From Nocardia anocheti (lineage in GTDB: Bacteria > Actinomycetota > Actinomycetes > Mycobacteriales > Mycobacteriaceae), in assembly GCF_029675105.1 (NCBI RefSeq), contig NZ_JAQQFV010000003.1:679757-743756 (forward strand): DNA of 64,000 bases, in the 5' to 3' direction. The first letter of the stretch is position 1, and every line of letters begins with the position of its first letter. Of the stretch, positions 42,358 to 50,935 are shown piece by piece. The notes beneath the pieces were generated by a model, which did not search any database, had not been told where the DNA came from, and worked only from the letters and a program-made list of their open reading frames with translations. A program made the translations under genes and the position numbers.

Positions 42358-43545
42358 TCAGGAATCGACGTGGCTCGACAGCGGCAGCGCGAGACGTGCC
42401 ACGTCGTAGGTCGTCGCGCCGTCGAGGCACAGCTCGGCGCACGCCTCCCCCAGCAGCGGGACGAACTTGAAACCCCAACCGCCGGTGCAGATCACCACGT
42501 TCGCGCCGCCCGCGCACCGTCCCTCGGCGGTGCCGAGGAAGAACTGCCGTCGCGGGTCGGTGGGCAGCACGGCCAGGCAGGTCTCCCTGGCCAGTGGACG
42601 CGGGTCGACCAGGGGGAAGTGGCGGGCGACCCAGCCGCACACCCGGTCGACGTGGCGCGGGTCGGGGACCCCGCTCGCCCGGTCCGGGTCGGTCAGCGGA
42701 TTCACCTCGAAGACCGGGCCGACGCGCACGAGGTCGGTGTCCTGCCACGCGTTGGGCGGGAAGCCGTAGAACAGGTTGGTGTCGTCCTCGGTGGGTTCCT
42801 GGAAGACGTACCAGAACGGGTAGCGGGCCAGTGGATCCCGCTGCCGCAACGTCACCAGCGCCATCTCGAACACCGCGAGATCCAGTCGCGCGCCCAGGGG
42901 CTCGAGCAACCGGTTGGCGAAGGGCCCACCGGCCACGATCGCCTTCCCGGCCGCGACCCATCCCCGGTCGGTGCGCAGCCGCACACCGTCGTCGTGGGCG
43001 ACCACTTCCCTCACCGTGTGCCGGGCGCGCAGGACGCATCCGGCCGCGCTGGCCAGCTCCAGCAGCCCGTCGACGGTGGCGCGCACGTCGACGGCGCCGC
43101 CGTCGGGTTGTACGAAGCCCTCCCAGTGCCGGGGCAGATCCGCGAAGCCGTATCGACGCTCGATCTCGGGCGCGGTCAGCCAGTCGTAGGGGATCGACAG
43201 CGCGTCCATGGTGCGCGCGGTCTCGGAGATCCGGCCCTCGTTGGTGGCCACATCGACGTCACCGAACCAGAGGCTGCCGAACGCGTGGACCAGTGTGCGG
43301 TCGCAGGCCCGTTCGAGCTCCCGCCACATGGGCAGGGCCGCGCCGGTCAGTCGGCACAGGTCGGGTTCGGTGTACTGCAGGCGCCAATGCCGTTCGGCCC
43401 CACTGGTTCCGCCGCGCTGATTGCCGAAGTCGTCCTGTTCGAAGACCGCCACCCGCGCGCCGCGGCGGGCCGCCCGCCAGGCCGAGGCCAGCCCCACCGG
43501 GCCGCCACCGATCACGACGATGTCGAAGTGCTCCGTCTCGGTCAT
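42358..43545 (-). CDS. NikD-like flavin oxidase (picolinate-forming), MSOX family
   Basis: 395 aa. D-amino-acid/sarcosine oxidase fold with the FAD loop VVIGGGPVGLASAWRAARRG at residues 10-29 and Cys323 in ARETCLAVLPTDP, at the position of the covalent FAD cysteine of monomeric sarcosine oxidase and NikD. NikD oxidises piperideine-2-carboxylate (from lysine) to picolinate. The upstream gene, overlapping by 4 bases, is a DegT-type aminotransferase, the same pairing as NikC-NikD. I infer that it supplies the picolinate starter; other cyclic imino acids are possible. Confidence 0.85.
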   Translation of the reverse strand: MTETEHFDIVVIGGGPVGLASAWRAARRGARVAVFEQDDFGNQRGGTSGAERHWRLQYTEPDLCRLTGAALPMWRELERACDRTLVHAFGSLWFGDVDVATNEGRISETARTMDALSIPYDWLTAPEIERRYGFADLPRHWEGFVQPDGGAVDVRATVDGLLELASAAGCVLRARHTVREVVAHDDGVRLRTDRGWVAAGKAIVAGGPFANRLLEPLGARLDLAVFEMALVTLRQRDPLARYPFWYVFQEPTEDDTNLFYGFPPNAWQDTDLVRVGPVFEVNPLTDPDRASGVPDPRHVDRVCGWVARHFPLVDPRPLARETCLAVLPTDPRRQFFLGTAEGRCAGGANVVICTGGWGFKFVPLLGEACAELCLDGATTYDVARLALPLSSHVDS

Positions 43546-44816
43546 GGCACCAGACCTTTCGCTGTGCGCGCCGTCGTGGCGGTCAGGGATGAGTGGGCGA
43601 ATTCCTCGCCCAGCGCGGTGTCCAGGTGGGACACCAGCTGTTCGACCTGTCGATCGGTGACGGCCGGATGACACGGCAGGTTCACCTGCTGCTCGAACCA
43701 CAGGCGCTCGGCGACCGGGCATTCCCCGGCGTCGTGGCCCCTGGCCGCCCACTCCGCGAGCAGATGCATCGGGAAGTAGCGCAGTTGCATCTGGACGCCG
43801 AGGGCGTCGAGGCGCGCGACCAGCCGATCGCGACGCAGACCGGCGGCCGGGTCGACGAAGAAGGTGAACAGATGCTGGGCGTGGCGGACCGGCTGCGCGC
43901 CGCGTTGGATCCGCACGCCCGGATAGCGGGCGAGCACCTCGGTGTAGGCCGCGGCGATCTCGGTGCGTCTGCGCACCATCGCGTCGAGCTTGGACAGCTG
44001 GACGATGCCGACCGCCGCGTTGGGCTCGGCCAGGGTGGCGTTGGTGCCGCCGTAGCGGATGCGCGCGCAGCCGTGGGTATAGGTGCGGCCGGGGTGCATC
44101 ATCCACGGGTGCGCGCTGGTGCGCTCACCGATGACGCGCGGCTTCTCGTGATAGACGGCGTCGGCGTCGTTGGACCGGATCCGGTCGACCCGCTCGGCCA
44201 GCGCGCCGTCGAGCAGGGTGATCATGCCACCCTCCCCCAGGGTGGTGATGTTCTTGCTGGAATGGAAGCTGAAGCAGCCGATATCGGCCAGCGCACCGGG
44301 TTTTCGTCCCCGGTAATCCGCGCCGAGCGCGTGCGCGCAATCCTCGATCACCGTGATGCCGTGGCGCCGCGCGATCGCCATGATCGCGTCCATGTCGCAG
44401 GGCAGCCCGCCGTAGTGCACCAGGATGATGGCCCGGGTCCGGCCGGTGATCAGTGCCTCCAGGCGGACCGGATCGATATTGAGCGTGTCCGGTTCGACGT
44501 CGCAGAAGCGCACCCGCACCGGGTAGTTCAGCAGCGGCTGGACACTCGCCTTGTAGGTCTGCGGGGTGGCGATGACCTCGTCGCCCTCGGTGAGGTCCAA
44601 CAGGCGGATCGCGATCTCGAGTGCCACCGTGCCGCTGGTCACCGAGAGCGCGTGCGGCGCCCCGACGTGCCGACGGAAACATCGTTCGAATTCTTCGCGC
44701 CACCGTCCCCCGGAAAGATTCTCGCCGGAATTCACCAATTCGGTCAGTACAGCTATTTCCTGCTCGTCGAGAAGAGACCCGAGTTGCGGATAAGGAATCG
44801 CGTACGACTGCTCCAC
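43542..44816 (-). CDS. DegT/DnrJ/EryC1-type aminotransferase, likely L-lysine 2-aminotransferase
   Basis: 424 aa PLP enzyme. VTSGTVALEIAIRLL binds the phosphate, EDCAHALGADYRG carries the Asp that binds the pyridine nitrogen (Asp159), and Lys189 in FHSSKNITTLGEGG is the Schiff-base lysine. The family includes sugar aminotransferases, AHBA synthase and the lysine 2-aminotransferases of nikkomycin and streptogramin pathways. The coupled NikD-like oxidase points to the last. It would convert lysine to the 2-oxo acid that cyclises to piperideine-2-carboxylate. GGAGG precedes GTG 44816. First gene of the six-gene minus operon. Confidence 0.85.
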   Translation of the reverse strand: MEQSYAIPYPQLGSLLDEQEIAVLTELVNSGENLSGGRWREEFERCFRRHVGAPHALSVTSGTVALEIAIRLLDLTEGDEVIATPQTYKASVQPLLNYPVRVRFCDVEPDTLNIDPVRLEALITGRTRAIILVHYGGLPCDMDAIMAIARRHGITVIEDCAHALGADYRGRKPGALADIGCFSFHSSKNITTLGEGGMITLLDGALAERVDRIRSNDADAVYHEKPRVIGERTSAHPWMMHPGRTYTHGCARIRYGGTNATLAEPNAAVGIVQLSKLDAMVRRRTEIAAAYTEVLARYPGVRIQRGAQPVRHAQHLFTFFVDPAAGLRRDRLVARLDALGVQMQLRYFPMHLLAEWAARGHDAGECPVAERLWFEQQVNLPCHPAVTDRQVEQLVSHLDTALGEEFAHSSLTATTARTAKGLVP

Positions 44817-45131
44817 CGTTCACCTCCAGGATTCAGCCCTGCACCGCGCACCCGAAAGTCTGGATATCGATGATCGTGGGCCGTTCCCCCGTCCGGACCC
44901 GACGATATCCCCGCCGGTACCGGACAAGAGTCTCAAAGTCCGCGGCGGCCCGGGAATACCACGGTCGACCTAACCGGTTCTACGACCGTAACCCGCTGGC
45001 GCGGAACACTTCACCCGCGAGTTGATACCGGCGACTTAGGCCGTTGTCACCTTCGCGCGCCGTCGATTAATCTCGGCCTGCCAGGCAGAATCGGCGCAGG
45101 TATTTCGCCGTTGACACAAGGGGTAGGCGTC
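44817..45131. promoter_or_regulatory. Divergent promoter region of the cluster with large dyad
   Basis: 315 bases between the two main biosynthetic operons and no gene. At 44962-44988 lies a nested inverted repeat: CGGTCG, 4 bases, the perfect palindrome AACCGGTT, 3 bases, CGACCG. It sits near the middle and could serve both operons. A partial echo, CCGGTT with TA three bases later and ACC, occurs upstream of the plus-strand operon near 49716. I saw no convincing IdeR box in this region. Confidence 0.5.
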
Positions 45132-45365
45132 GTGGCCGTGAGTGAATTCAAACAACTCTTGATCGAAATCGGCGTGCCGGAACGCACCGTCGACGGAGTA
45201 CGACCGCAGACCCGGATCCGGGCCGACCTCGGTCTGTCGTCGAGCCAGACCACCGAGTTGGAGATCCAGTTGCGCGAGCGATTCGGCATGACGCTGAATC
45301 TGTGGGATCGCGAGGACTACACGGTCGGGCAATTGGCCGACCGTATTCCGGAGCCGCGAGGATGA
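45132..45365 (+). CDS. Stand-alone acyl/aryl carrier protein
   Basis: 77 aa. Four-helix carrier fold with the phosphopantetheine site RADLGLSSSQTTELEIQL (Ser in LGLSS). GTG 45132 is chosen because AAGGGG lies 8 bases upstream; GTG 45138 and TTG 45111 are alternatives. It overlaps the ligase gene by 4 bases, as expected when the ligase loads it. It should carry the picolinyl starter and donate it to the ketosynthase of the hybrid megasynthase. A phosphopantetheinyl transferase is not encoded in this window. Confidence 0.88.
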   Translation: MAVSEFKQLLIEIGVPERTVDGVRPQTRIRADLGLSSSQTTELEIQLRERFGMTLNLWDREDYTVGQLADRIPEPRG

Positions 45366-47038
45366 GCGCCGAGTCGCGACGGCGCGATCCCGAGGTCCCG
45401 ATGATCGATGCGCGGCGGGCCGAGGAATACCGGCGCGCCGGGCTGTGGCAGCGGGAAACGCTCGCCGAATTGCTGCGAGCCGCTCGGACGCGCGACCCGC
45501 AGCGGTGTGCGCTGGTCACCCCGACGGACAGACTCTCCTACGCCGACCTGCATGCCGCCGTCACCAGTACGAGTGAACGCCTGCGCGGGCTCGGGATCGA
45601 CATCGGCGACCGGGTGGTGGTCCATCTGCCCAACCGGACCGAGATGCTCGTCCTGGTGCTGGCGCTGCTCGAGATCGGGGCGCCCCCGGTCCTGGTGATG
45701 CCGGGCTTCGGCGACTACGAGCTCGCGCACGTGGTCGCGGTCGCCGAGCCGGTCGCGCTGGCGGTGAGCACGGAGGGACCCCGGCGCACGGCCGTGGAGT
45801 CCGCGCGGCGGCTGCGCGAGCAGCATCCCGCCCTGCGCCACGTGCTGGTCTCGGGCCAGGACAGCACCGCCGAGATCGATCTGCGCACCCTGTGCGACCC
45901 GAACGCGTCCTGGTGCGCACCGCTGGCACCGGTGCCCGCGCCGAACGACCGGCATCCGCACGACGCGGCGGTGTTCCTGCTGTCCGGGGGCACCACCGGC
46001 GCGCCGAAGGTGATTCCCCGGGGCAACGCGGGCTACGCCTACATGATCCGCGCCACCTGCGAGATCGCCGCGCTGTCCGCGGATTCGGTGTATCTCGCGG
46101 TGATGCCCGCCGCGCACGGCTTCGTCCTGAACTGTCCGGGGGTGCTGGGCACCCTGGTGTGCGGCGGCACCGTCGTCCTGGCCGATCCGGACGACCCGCG
46201 CCGCGCCTTCGCCCTGATCGAGCGGGAGCGGGTGACCCACTGCGCCCTGGTGCCGACCCTGGCCACCCGCTGGGTGAGCGCCGCGGCCGAAACGACCGCC
46301 GACCTGTCCAGCCTGCGGGTGGTGCAGATCGGCGGCGCCCCACCGGATCCCGATCTGGCGGCCCGGATCGGGCCCGCGTTGGGTGCCACCCTGCAGCAGT
46401 GCTACGGCATGAGCGAGGGCCTACTGAACTACACCGCGCTCACCGATCCCGACGCCGTCGTGCACGGCACCCAGGGCAGGCCCGCCTCGCCGCTGGACGA
46501 GATCCGCATCGTCGACGACACCGATCGCGAGGTGCCCGACGGCGAGATGGGCCAGCTCCTCACCCGGGGGCCCTACACCGTCGCGGGCTACTACCGCGAC
46601 CCGGCGGCGACCGCGAAAGCCTTCACCCCGGAGGGTTTCTACCGCACGGGCGACATGGTCACCCGGACCCCGCGCGGCGATCTGGTCGTCGGTGGCCGCG
46701 CCCGCGACATCGTCAATCGGGGCGGGGACAAGATCCCCGCGGCGGACCTCGAGATGCTGGTGACGCGGCATCCCGGCGTCCGCGCGTGCGCGGTGATCGG
46801 CGCGCCCCACGCCCTCTATGGCGAAGTCGTGTGCCTCTACGTGGTGGCCGAACCCGGCGCCGAACCCGGCCTGCTGGCAGTGCGCGGGTTCCTGCGCGAG
46901 ATCGGGGTCGCCCCCTACAAGCTGCCCGAATCGCTGTGGGTCGTGGACGAATTGCCGACCACCGCGCTCGGCAAGATCGATAAGAACGCCCTGCGCGCCG
47001 ACCTCGCGCGCCGTACCGCCGTGGAGGCACAGGCATGA
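45362..47038 (+). CDS. Aryl-AMP ligase (DhbE/EntE family), proposed picolinate ligase
   Basis: 558 aa. Adenylate-forming enzyme: P-loop LLSGGTTGAPKVIPR, CYGMSEGLLNYT, GRARDIVNRGGDKI, and the final TTALGKIDKNALR lysine. Overall it resembles 2,3-dihydroxybenzoate ligases. The pocket motif HNYxxSS is here HGFVLNC (His252, Gly253, Cys258); the Asn and Ser that contact the 2-hydroxyl in EntE/DhbE are gone. That fits an acid without an ortho hydroxyl such as picolinate. It loads the overlapping carrier protein gene's product. ATG 45362 overlaps the carrier stop, and its own stop overlaps the amidohydrolase start. Confidence 0.88.
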   Translation: MSAESRRRDPEVPMIDARRAEEYRRAGLWQRETLAELLRAARTRDPQRCALVTPTDRLSYADLHAAVTSTSERLRGLGIDIGDRVVVHLPNRTEMLVLVLALLEIGAPPVLVMPGFGDYELAHVVAVAEPVALAVSTEGPRRTAVESARRLREQHPALRHVLVSGQDSTAEIDLRTLCDPNASWCAPLAPVPAPNDRHPHDAAVFLLSGGTTGAPKVIPRGNAGYAYMIRATCEIAALSADSVYLAVMPAAHGFVLNCPGVLGTLVCGGTVVLADPDDPRRAFALIERERVTHCALVPTLATRWVSAAAETTADLSSLRVVQIGGAPPDPDLAARIGPALGATLQQCYGMSEGLLNYTALTDPDAVVHGTQGRPASPLDEIRIVDDTDREVPDGEMGQLLTRGPYTVAGYYRDPAATAKAFTPEGFYRTGDMVTRTPRGDLVVGGRARDIVNRGGDKIPAADLEMLVTRHPGVRACAVIGAPHALYGEVVCLYVVAEPGAEPGLLAVRGFLREIGVAPYKLPESLWVVDELPTTALGKIDKNALRADLARRTAVEAQA

Positions 47039-48309
47039 GAGAGCGTATCGACGCCGACCTGCTCGTCCCGGGCTCGGGCGAGCCGATCGCGCACGGCAGC
47101 GTCGTCGTCGCCGACGGCCGCATCACCTTCGCGGGGCCCACCGCCCAACTGTCCGGTGACGACACCGCTCTGGTCGCCACCCGGGTCGCCACCCTGCTGC
47201 CCGGACTGTGGGACTGTCACGTGCATTTCGCCGGGATCCGCGGCCGGGTCAGCACCGAGGAGTTGACGCTCACCCCCGAGGCGCTGGCCGTGGCGCGCAG
47301 CGTCAAGGACGCGGAAACGGCGCTGCGGGCGGGCTTCACCAGTGTGCGCGACCTCGGCGGCTACGGCTGTGTCCTCGCGGAAGCCGTCGCCGAGGGCACC
47401 TTCGTCGGGCCGACCATCTACAGCGCCAATCAGGTGATCGGGCAGACCGGTGGTCACTCCGACGCGCATCGGCTGCCGTATCGCTGGATGTCGGATCCCT
47501 GCCGGTCCGGCACCTTGCGCATCGCCGACGGCGTGGACGAGTGCCTCAAGGCCGTGCGCCTGCAACTGCGGGCGGGCGCCAAAATCATCAAGGTCTGTAC
47601 CTCCGGTGGTGTGCTGAGCGAGCTCGACAGCCCGGTGCATCAGCAGTTCCGGGACGAGGAATTGCGCGCGATCGTCACCGAGGCCGCGCGCGCGGACCGG
47701 GTCGTGGCCGCGCACTGCCACGGCCGGGCCGGCATCATGGCCGCGATCCGGGCCGGGTGTCACACCATCGAGCACGGCAGCGAACTCGACAGCGAGTGCG
47801 CGGATCTCATGGCCGAGCGCGGCATGGTGCTGGTGCCCACCCGCACGGTCTACGAGGCGTTCCGTCAGGATGTCGCGGCCCTGCCACCGACCTGGCGGGA
47901 CCGCTTCGAGAGCATGGCCGAGCGGCATCTGTCCGCGATCGCGCTGGCCCACCGGGCGGGTGTCACCCTCGCGCTCGGAACCGATCTGGGCACCAGCGAC
48001 CGGGGACGACCGCTGTCGTGGGGTGCGAACGCGAGCGAGTTCACCCACCTGGTGGCCGCCGGATTGAGCCCCGCGGAGGCCATCGCCGCCGCCACCGCGC
48101 ACGGTCCGGCCACCCTGGGCCCGGCCGGACCGAAGTCCGGGCAGCTCGCCGCCGGATACGACGCCGACCTGCTCGCGGTGGACGCCGACCCCCTGGCCGA
48201 CATCGCGGTGCTCACCCGCCAGGCGAGCATCACCCATGTGTGGAAGGCGGGTGCCCTCGTCCACACCGGACCCGGTGCGGCACTGCGCGAGCCCGTCCGG
48301 GTGGGATGA
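47035..48309 (+). CDS. Metal-dependent amidohydrolase (CrmL-like, removes auxiliary residue)
   Basis: 424 aa. Prolidase/imidazolonepropionase-like amidohydrolase: HxH in WDCHVHF (His62, His64), probable carboxylated Lys in IIKVCTSGG, His in VVAAHCHGRAG and TIEHGSEL, and Asp in LALGTDLGTS. Binds one or two metals in the cytosol and cleaves an amide. In caerulomycin biosynthesis the amidohydrolase CrmL removes a leucine added by the last NRPS module. This gene is coupled to the starter ligase in the same operon and is the natural counterpart. A perfect terminator follows. Confidence 0.88.
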   Translation: MRERIDADLLVPGSGEPIAHGSVVVADGRITFAGPTAQLSGDDTALVATRVATLLPGLWDCHVHFAGIRGRVSTEELTLTPEALAVARSVKDAETALRAGFTSVRDLGGYGCVLAEAVAEGTFVGPTIYSANQVIGQTGGHSDAHRLPYRWMSDPCRSGTLRIADGVDECLKAVRLQLRAGAKIIKVCTSGGVLSELDSPVHQQFRDEELRAIVTEAARADRVVAAHCHGRAGIMAAIRAGCHTIEHGSELDSECADLMAERGMVLVPTRTVYEAFRQDVAALPPTWRDRFESMAERHLSAIALAHRAGVTLALGTDLGTSDRGRPLSWGANASEFTHLVAAGLSPAEAIAAATAHGPATLGPAGPKSGQLAAGYDADLLAVDADPLADIAVLTRQASITHVWKAGALVHTGPGAALREPVRVG

Positions 48310-48323
48310 AACCGCCGAAAGCA

Positions 48324-48356
48324 GGGGCCCGCCACCGTCGCTCGGTGGCGGGCCCC
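48324..48356. terminator. Bidirectional hairpin terminator
   Basis: GGGGCCCGCCACCG and CGGTGGCGGGCCCC form a perfect 14-bp stem with a 5-base loop, between the convergent amidohydrolase and flavoprotein genes. Confidence 0.75.
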
Positions 48357-48371
48357 GCGTCGGTCACCGGC

Positions 48372-49574
48372 CTACGGGGTGTGGTGCTGCGGGTCCCATC
48401 GCGACAGGAACCCCGCCATGGACAGCACACCGGCGTTCACGCGGGCGAAATCGTCCATCGCCTCGGTATTGCCGTCGATGTGCGCCAGCAACTTCTCGAA
48501 CTCCGCGCTGGCCGGTTCGAGTACGGCGGTCTCGGCGGTGAATTCGTAGATCGGCAGGGCGTGTTCGTCGCGCACGGACTGGTATCCGGCCAGGGCGGTG
48601 TCGAAGGGCACGCGCTCCGACAGCACGTCGTCGACGGCGTCCGCGCACCACTGCGCGGACAGGAACGCGTCGCTGATGCCCTGCGCGGTGAAGAAGTCCT
48701 TGCAGTATCCGGCGTCACCGACCAGGACCCAGCCGGGCCCGTAGGGTTCGCGGAAGAAGTTCGGCAGTGCGGTCCCGAGGAGTCTCGCCTCCCGCCGCGC
48801 GCCGCGGATCTGTTCGGCGAATCGCGGGGCCAGTGCGAAATTCCGCAGATAGCCGGATTCCAGTTCGCCGCGGATCTTCTTGAATTCCGAGTAGGGCCAG
48901 CAGCCGCCGACCAGGGTCAATCCGTCGTTCGTCGGCCAGGCGCCGAAGGCCCGGTACGGGCGCGAATGCGCGCGAAAAGTACCGTCCATCTCCAGGCCGC
49001 TGAAATAGCTGTAGCAGCCGTACATCAGCCGGGGTTTCTCGTGGTATTTGCGCGCGCCCACCGCCCGCGCGACCATCGATTGCAGGCCGTCCGCGCCGAT
49101 CACCAGCCGCGCCTTCTCGGTCACCACCGGGCCGCCCCTGCCCCGGCCGCGAAGGCCCACCACCCGCCCGTGGTCGTCGAAGACCAGCTCCAGCGCCAGG
49201 AAACCCTCGCGCACCTCCACGCCCGCGTCCGCCGCCGCGTCGACCAGGATCTTGTCCAGCACCACGCGCCGGGGCGCGTAGGCCACCGGGTCGGTGGGTG
49301 TGCCGGGGCTGCCCGCGAGGACGATCCGGTCGAAATCGAAGGCGTAGGTGTGGATCGGTGGACATCCAGACGCCGCGACCGTGTCCAGCAGCCCCCACCG
49401 GCGCAGCGCGCCCACCCCCGGCGGGTGGATCAGGTGGGTCGAGAGCGTGTCGCTGGGGAAGGTCGCGCGGTCGACGAGCAGGACGCGATATCCCTTCCGG
49501 GCCAGCAGCATCGCCGTCGGCGACCCGGCACACCGCGCCCCCACCACGATCACGTCGTAATCGGTTCGGCTCAT
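48372..49574 (-). CDS. FAD-dependent oxidoreductase, geranylgeranyl-reductase-like, paralogue A
   Basis: 400 aa. FAD-binding DYDVIVVGARCAGSPTAMLL at the N-terminus, RRVVLDKILVDAA in the middle, and the second FAD motif WVLVGDAGYCKDF (GD) near residue 290. AAGGAG precedes ATG 49574. It belongs to the large group with geranylgeranyl reductases and flavin hydroxylases or halogenases. It closely resembles the gene at 58427-59629; roughly two thirds of N-terminal residues agree by eye. In this pathway one such flavoprotein may N-hydroxylate the amine to an oxime (CrmH role) or oxidise the ring. Assignment open. Confidence 0.82.
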   Translation of the reverse strand: MSRTDYDVIVVGARCAGSPTAMLLARKGYRVLLVDRATFPSDTLSTHLIHPPGVGALRRWGLLDTVAASGCPPIHTYAFDFDRIVLAGSPGTPTDPVAYAPRRVVLDKILVDAAADAGVEVREGFLALELVFDDHGRVVGLRGRGRGGPVVTEKARLVIGADGLQSMVARAVGARKYHEKPRLMYGCYSYFSGLEMDGTFRAHSRPYRAFGAWPTNDGLTLVGGCWPYSEFKKIRGELESGYLRNFALAPRFAEQIRGARREARLLGTALPNFFREPYGPGWVLVGDAGYCKDFFTAQGISDAFLSAQWCADAVDDVLSERVPFDTALAGYQSVRDEHALPIYEFTAETAVLEPASAEFEKLLAHIDGNTEAMDDFARVNAGVLSMAGFLSRWDPQHHTP

Positions 49575-49824
49575 CGTTGCACTCCTTGCAGGGAAATCGT
49601 CGCGGAGAAACGCGAGAGGAGAAATAGACCGCTTCGCCGATTCTTCAGAGAATTCGGAGGGCACCTGGCAGGTTACGCACCACGCGGACACGCGGCAACC
49701 AGACTAATTCCCCGGTTGTAATACCTACCAGCCGAGAGGTGTACTCTCCGGATCTAGCCAAAGAAACTGCGCTGCTTGTAATCTCGGCAAGGACGTTCGA
49801 CACCTGATGCCGAGGAGTACGACG

Positions 49825-50934
49825 ATGGCCACACGTATCGACACCGCACTCGATATGCCCTGGGATACCCCGCCGGAGAGCGCGGAACTCGTGCAGGAAG
49901 CGATGCGGTGGCACTTCGATCCGGAAACCGGATCACCGTTCTGGCTCGAATTGGCGAAGAAACTGGAATTCGATCCGCGGAAAGATATCCGCACGATCGA
50001 GGATCTGACGAAGTTCCCGAATATCGCCGACGAATTGCGCCAGGTCCGCATCGAGGATCTGGTGCCGCGCGGGTACGGGGAGCTGCGTGATCTGGCCCAG
50101 CCGCCGGTGGTGGCCGAGAGCGGCGGGACGACCGGAGCGCCGAAGCGAGTTTTCATGCTGCCGGATGTGCGGGAACAGTCCTGGGCCTGGTACTACCACC
50201 GGCTCGTCGACCACGGCATCGCGCACGGCGCCCACTGGCTCGGCGTCATGCCCGCGGGCCCGCACATGGCCGGTGTCCTCGCCCAGGACACGGCCTGGCG
50301 GTTCCGCAGTGTGTTCTTCACCCTCGATCTGGATCCGCGCTGGGTCAAGCGCAGCGTGGGGCGCGGCGCGGCCGAGGAGACACGGGCCTACATCACCCAT
50401 CTGGTCGACCAGATCGAATGGATCCTGACCAGCCAGGACATCCGCGTCATGGTGGTCACGCCACCGCTGATCGAGGCGCTGTGTCGCCGCGAGCATCTGG
50501 TCGACCTGGTCAACGCGAAGGTCGAGACGATCATCTACGGCGGGACGTCGATGGACGAGGACACCCGGCACCTGTTCCGCACCGAGGTGTTCTCCGGGGT
50601 GAACTTCGTCAGCATCTTCGGCAGCACCATGATCTTCTGCGCGATGCCGGAACGTCCCGGTGCCGCGGTCACCGACACCCCGGTCTTCGATCCGCCCGCG
50701 CCGTTCTCGGTGTTCTCGGTGATCGACCCCGAGACCGGGAAGAACGTGGCCTACGGCGAACGCGGGCAGGTGCTGACCCACCACATCACCCGGAATCTGT
50801 TCCTGCCCAACAACTTGGACCGCGACACCGCCATCCGCCATCCCCACGGGTTGGGCCTGCCCGGTGACGCCATCGCCGAGGTCAGGCCGGTGCGCGAGTT
50901 CGGCGAGGTGGCCGTGATCGAGGGAGTGTACTGA
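49825..50934 (+). CDS. EhpF-like adenylate-forming enzyme (carboxylate activation)
   Basis: 369 aa, PaaK/EhpF branch of the ANL superfamily. The P-loop is VVAESGGTTGAPKRVF, with TIIYGGTSMDED and NFVSIFGSTMIF before the short C-terminal part with EVRPVREFGEVAVIEG. It is shorter than normal ligases and resembles phenazine enzyme EhpF, which activates a carboxylate for reduction by its partner. ATG 49825 has GAGGAG 8 bases upstream. The dehydrogenase gene starts 1 base after its stop. I infer that it activates the bipyridine carboxylate exposed after amide cleavage. Confidence 0.82.
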   Translation: MATRIDTALDMPWDTPPESAELVQEAMRWHFDPETGSPFWLELAKKLEFDPRKDIRTIEDLTKFPNIADELRQVRIEDLVPRGYGELRDLAQPPVVAESGGTTGAPKRVFMLPDVREQSWAWYYHRLVDHGIAHGAHWLGVMPAGPHMAGVLAQDTAWRFRSVFFTLDLDPRWVKRSVGRGAAEETRAYITHLVDQIEWILTSQDIRVMVVTPPLIEALCRREHLVDLVNAKVETIIYGGTSMDEDTRHLFRTEVFSGVNFVSIFGSTMIFCAMPERPGAAVTDTPVFDPPAPFSVFSVIDPETGKNVAYGERGQVLTHHITRNLFLPNNLDRDTAIRHPHGLGLPGDAIAEVRPVREFGEVAVIEGVY

Positions 50935-50935
50935 C

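Noticed and set aside
43542..44816. AHBA synthase or aminosugar aminotransferase
   Set aside because: Same PLP family, but no other AHBA or deoxysugar genes are nearby and it is translationally coupled to a NikD-like oxidase.
44817..45131. Iron box in the central promoter region
   Set aside because: CCTAACC at 44969 and TTAGG near 45034 are fragments only; the best full-length match I found is about 10 of 19, no better than chance.
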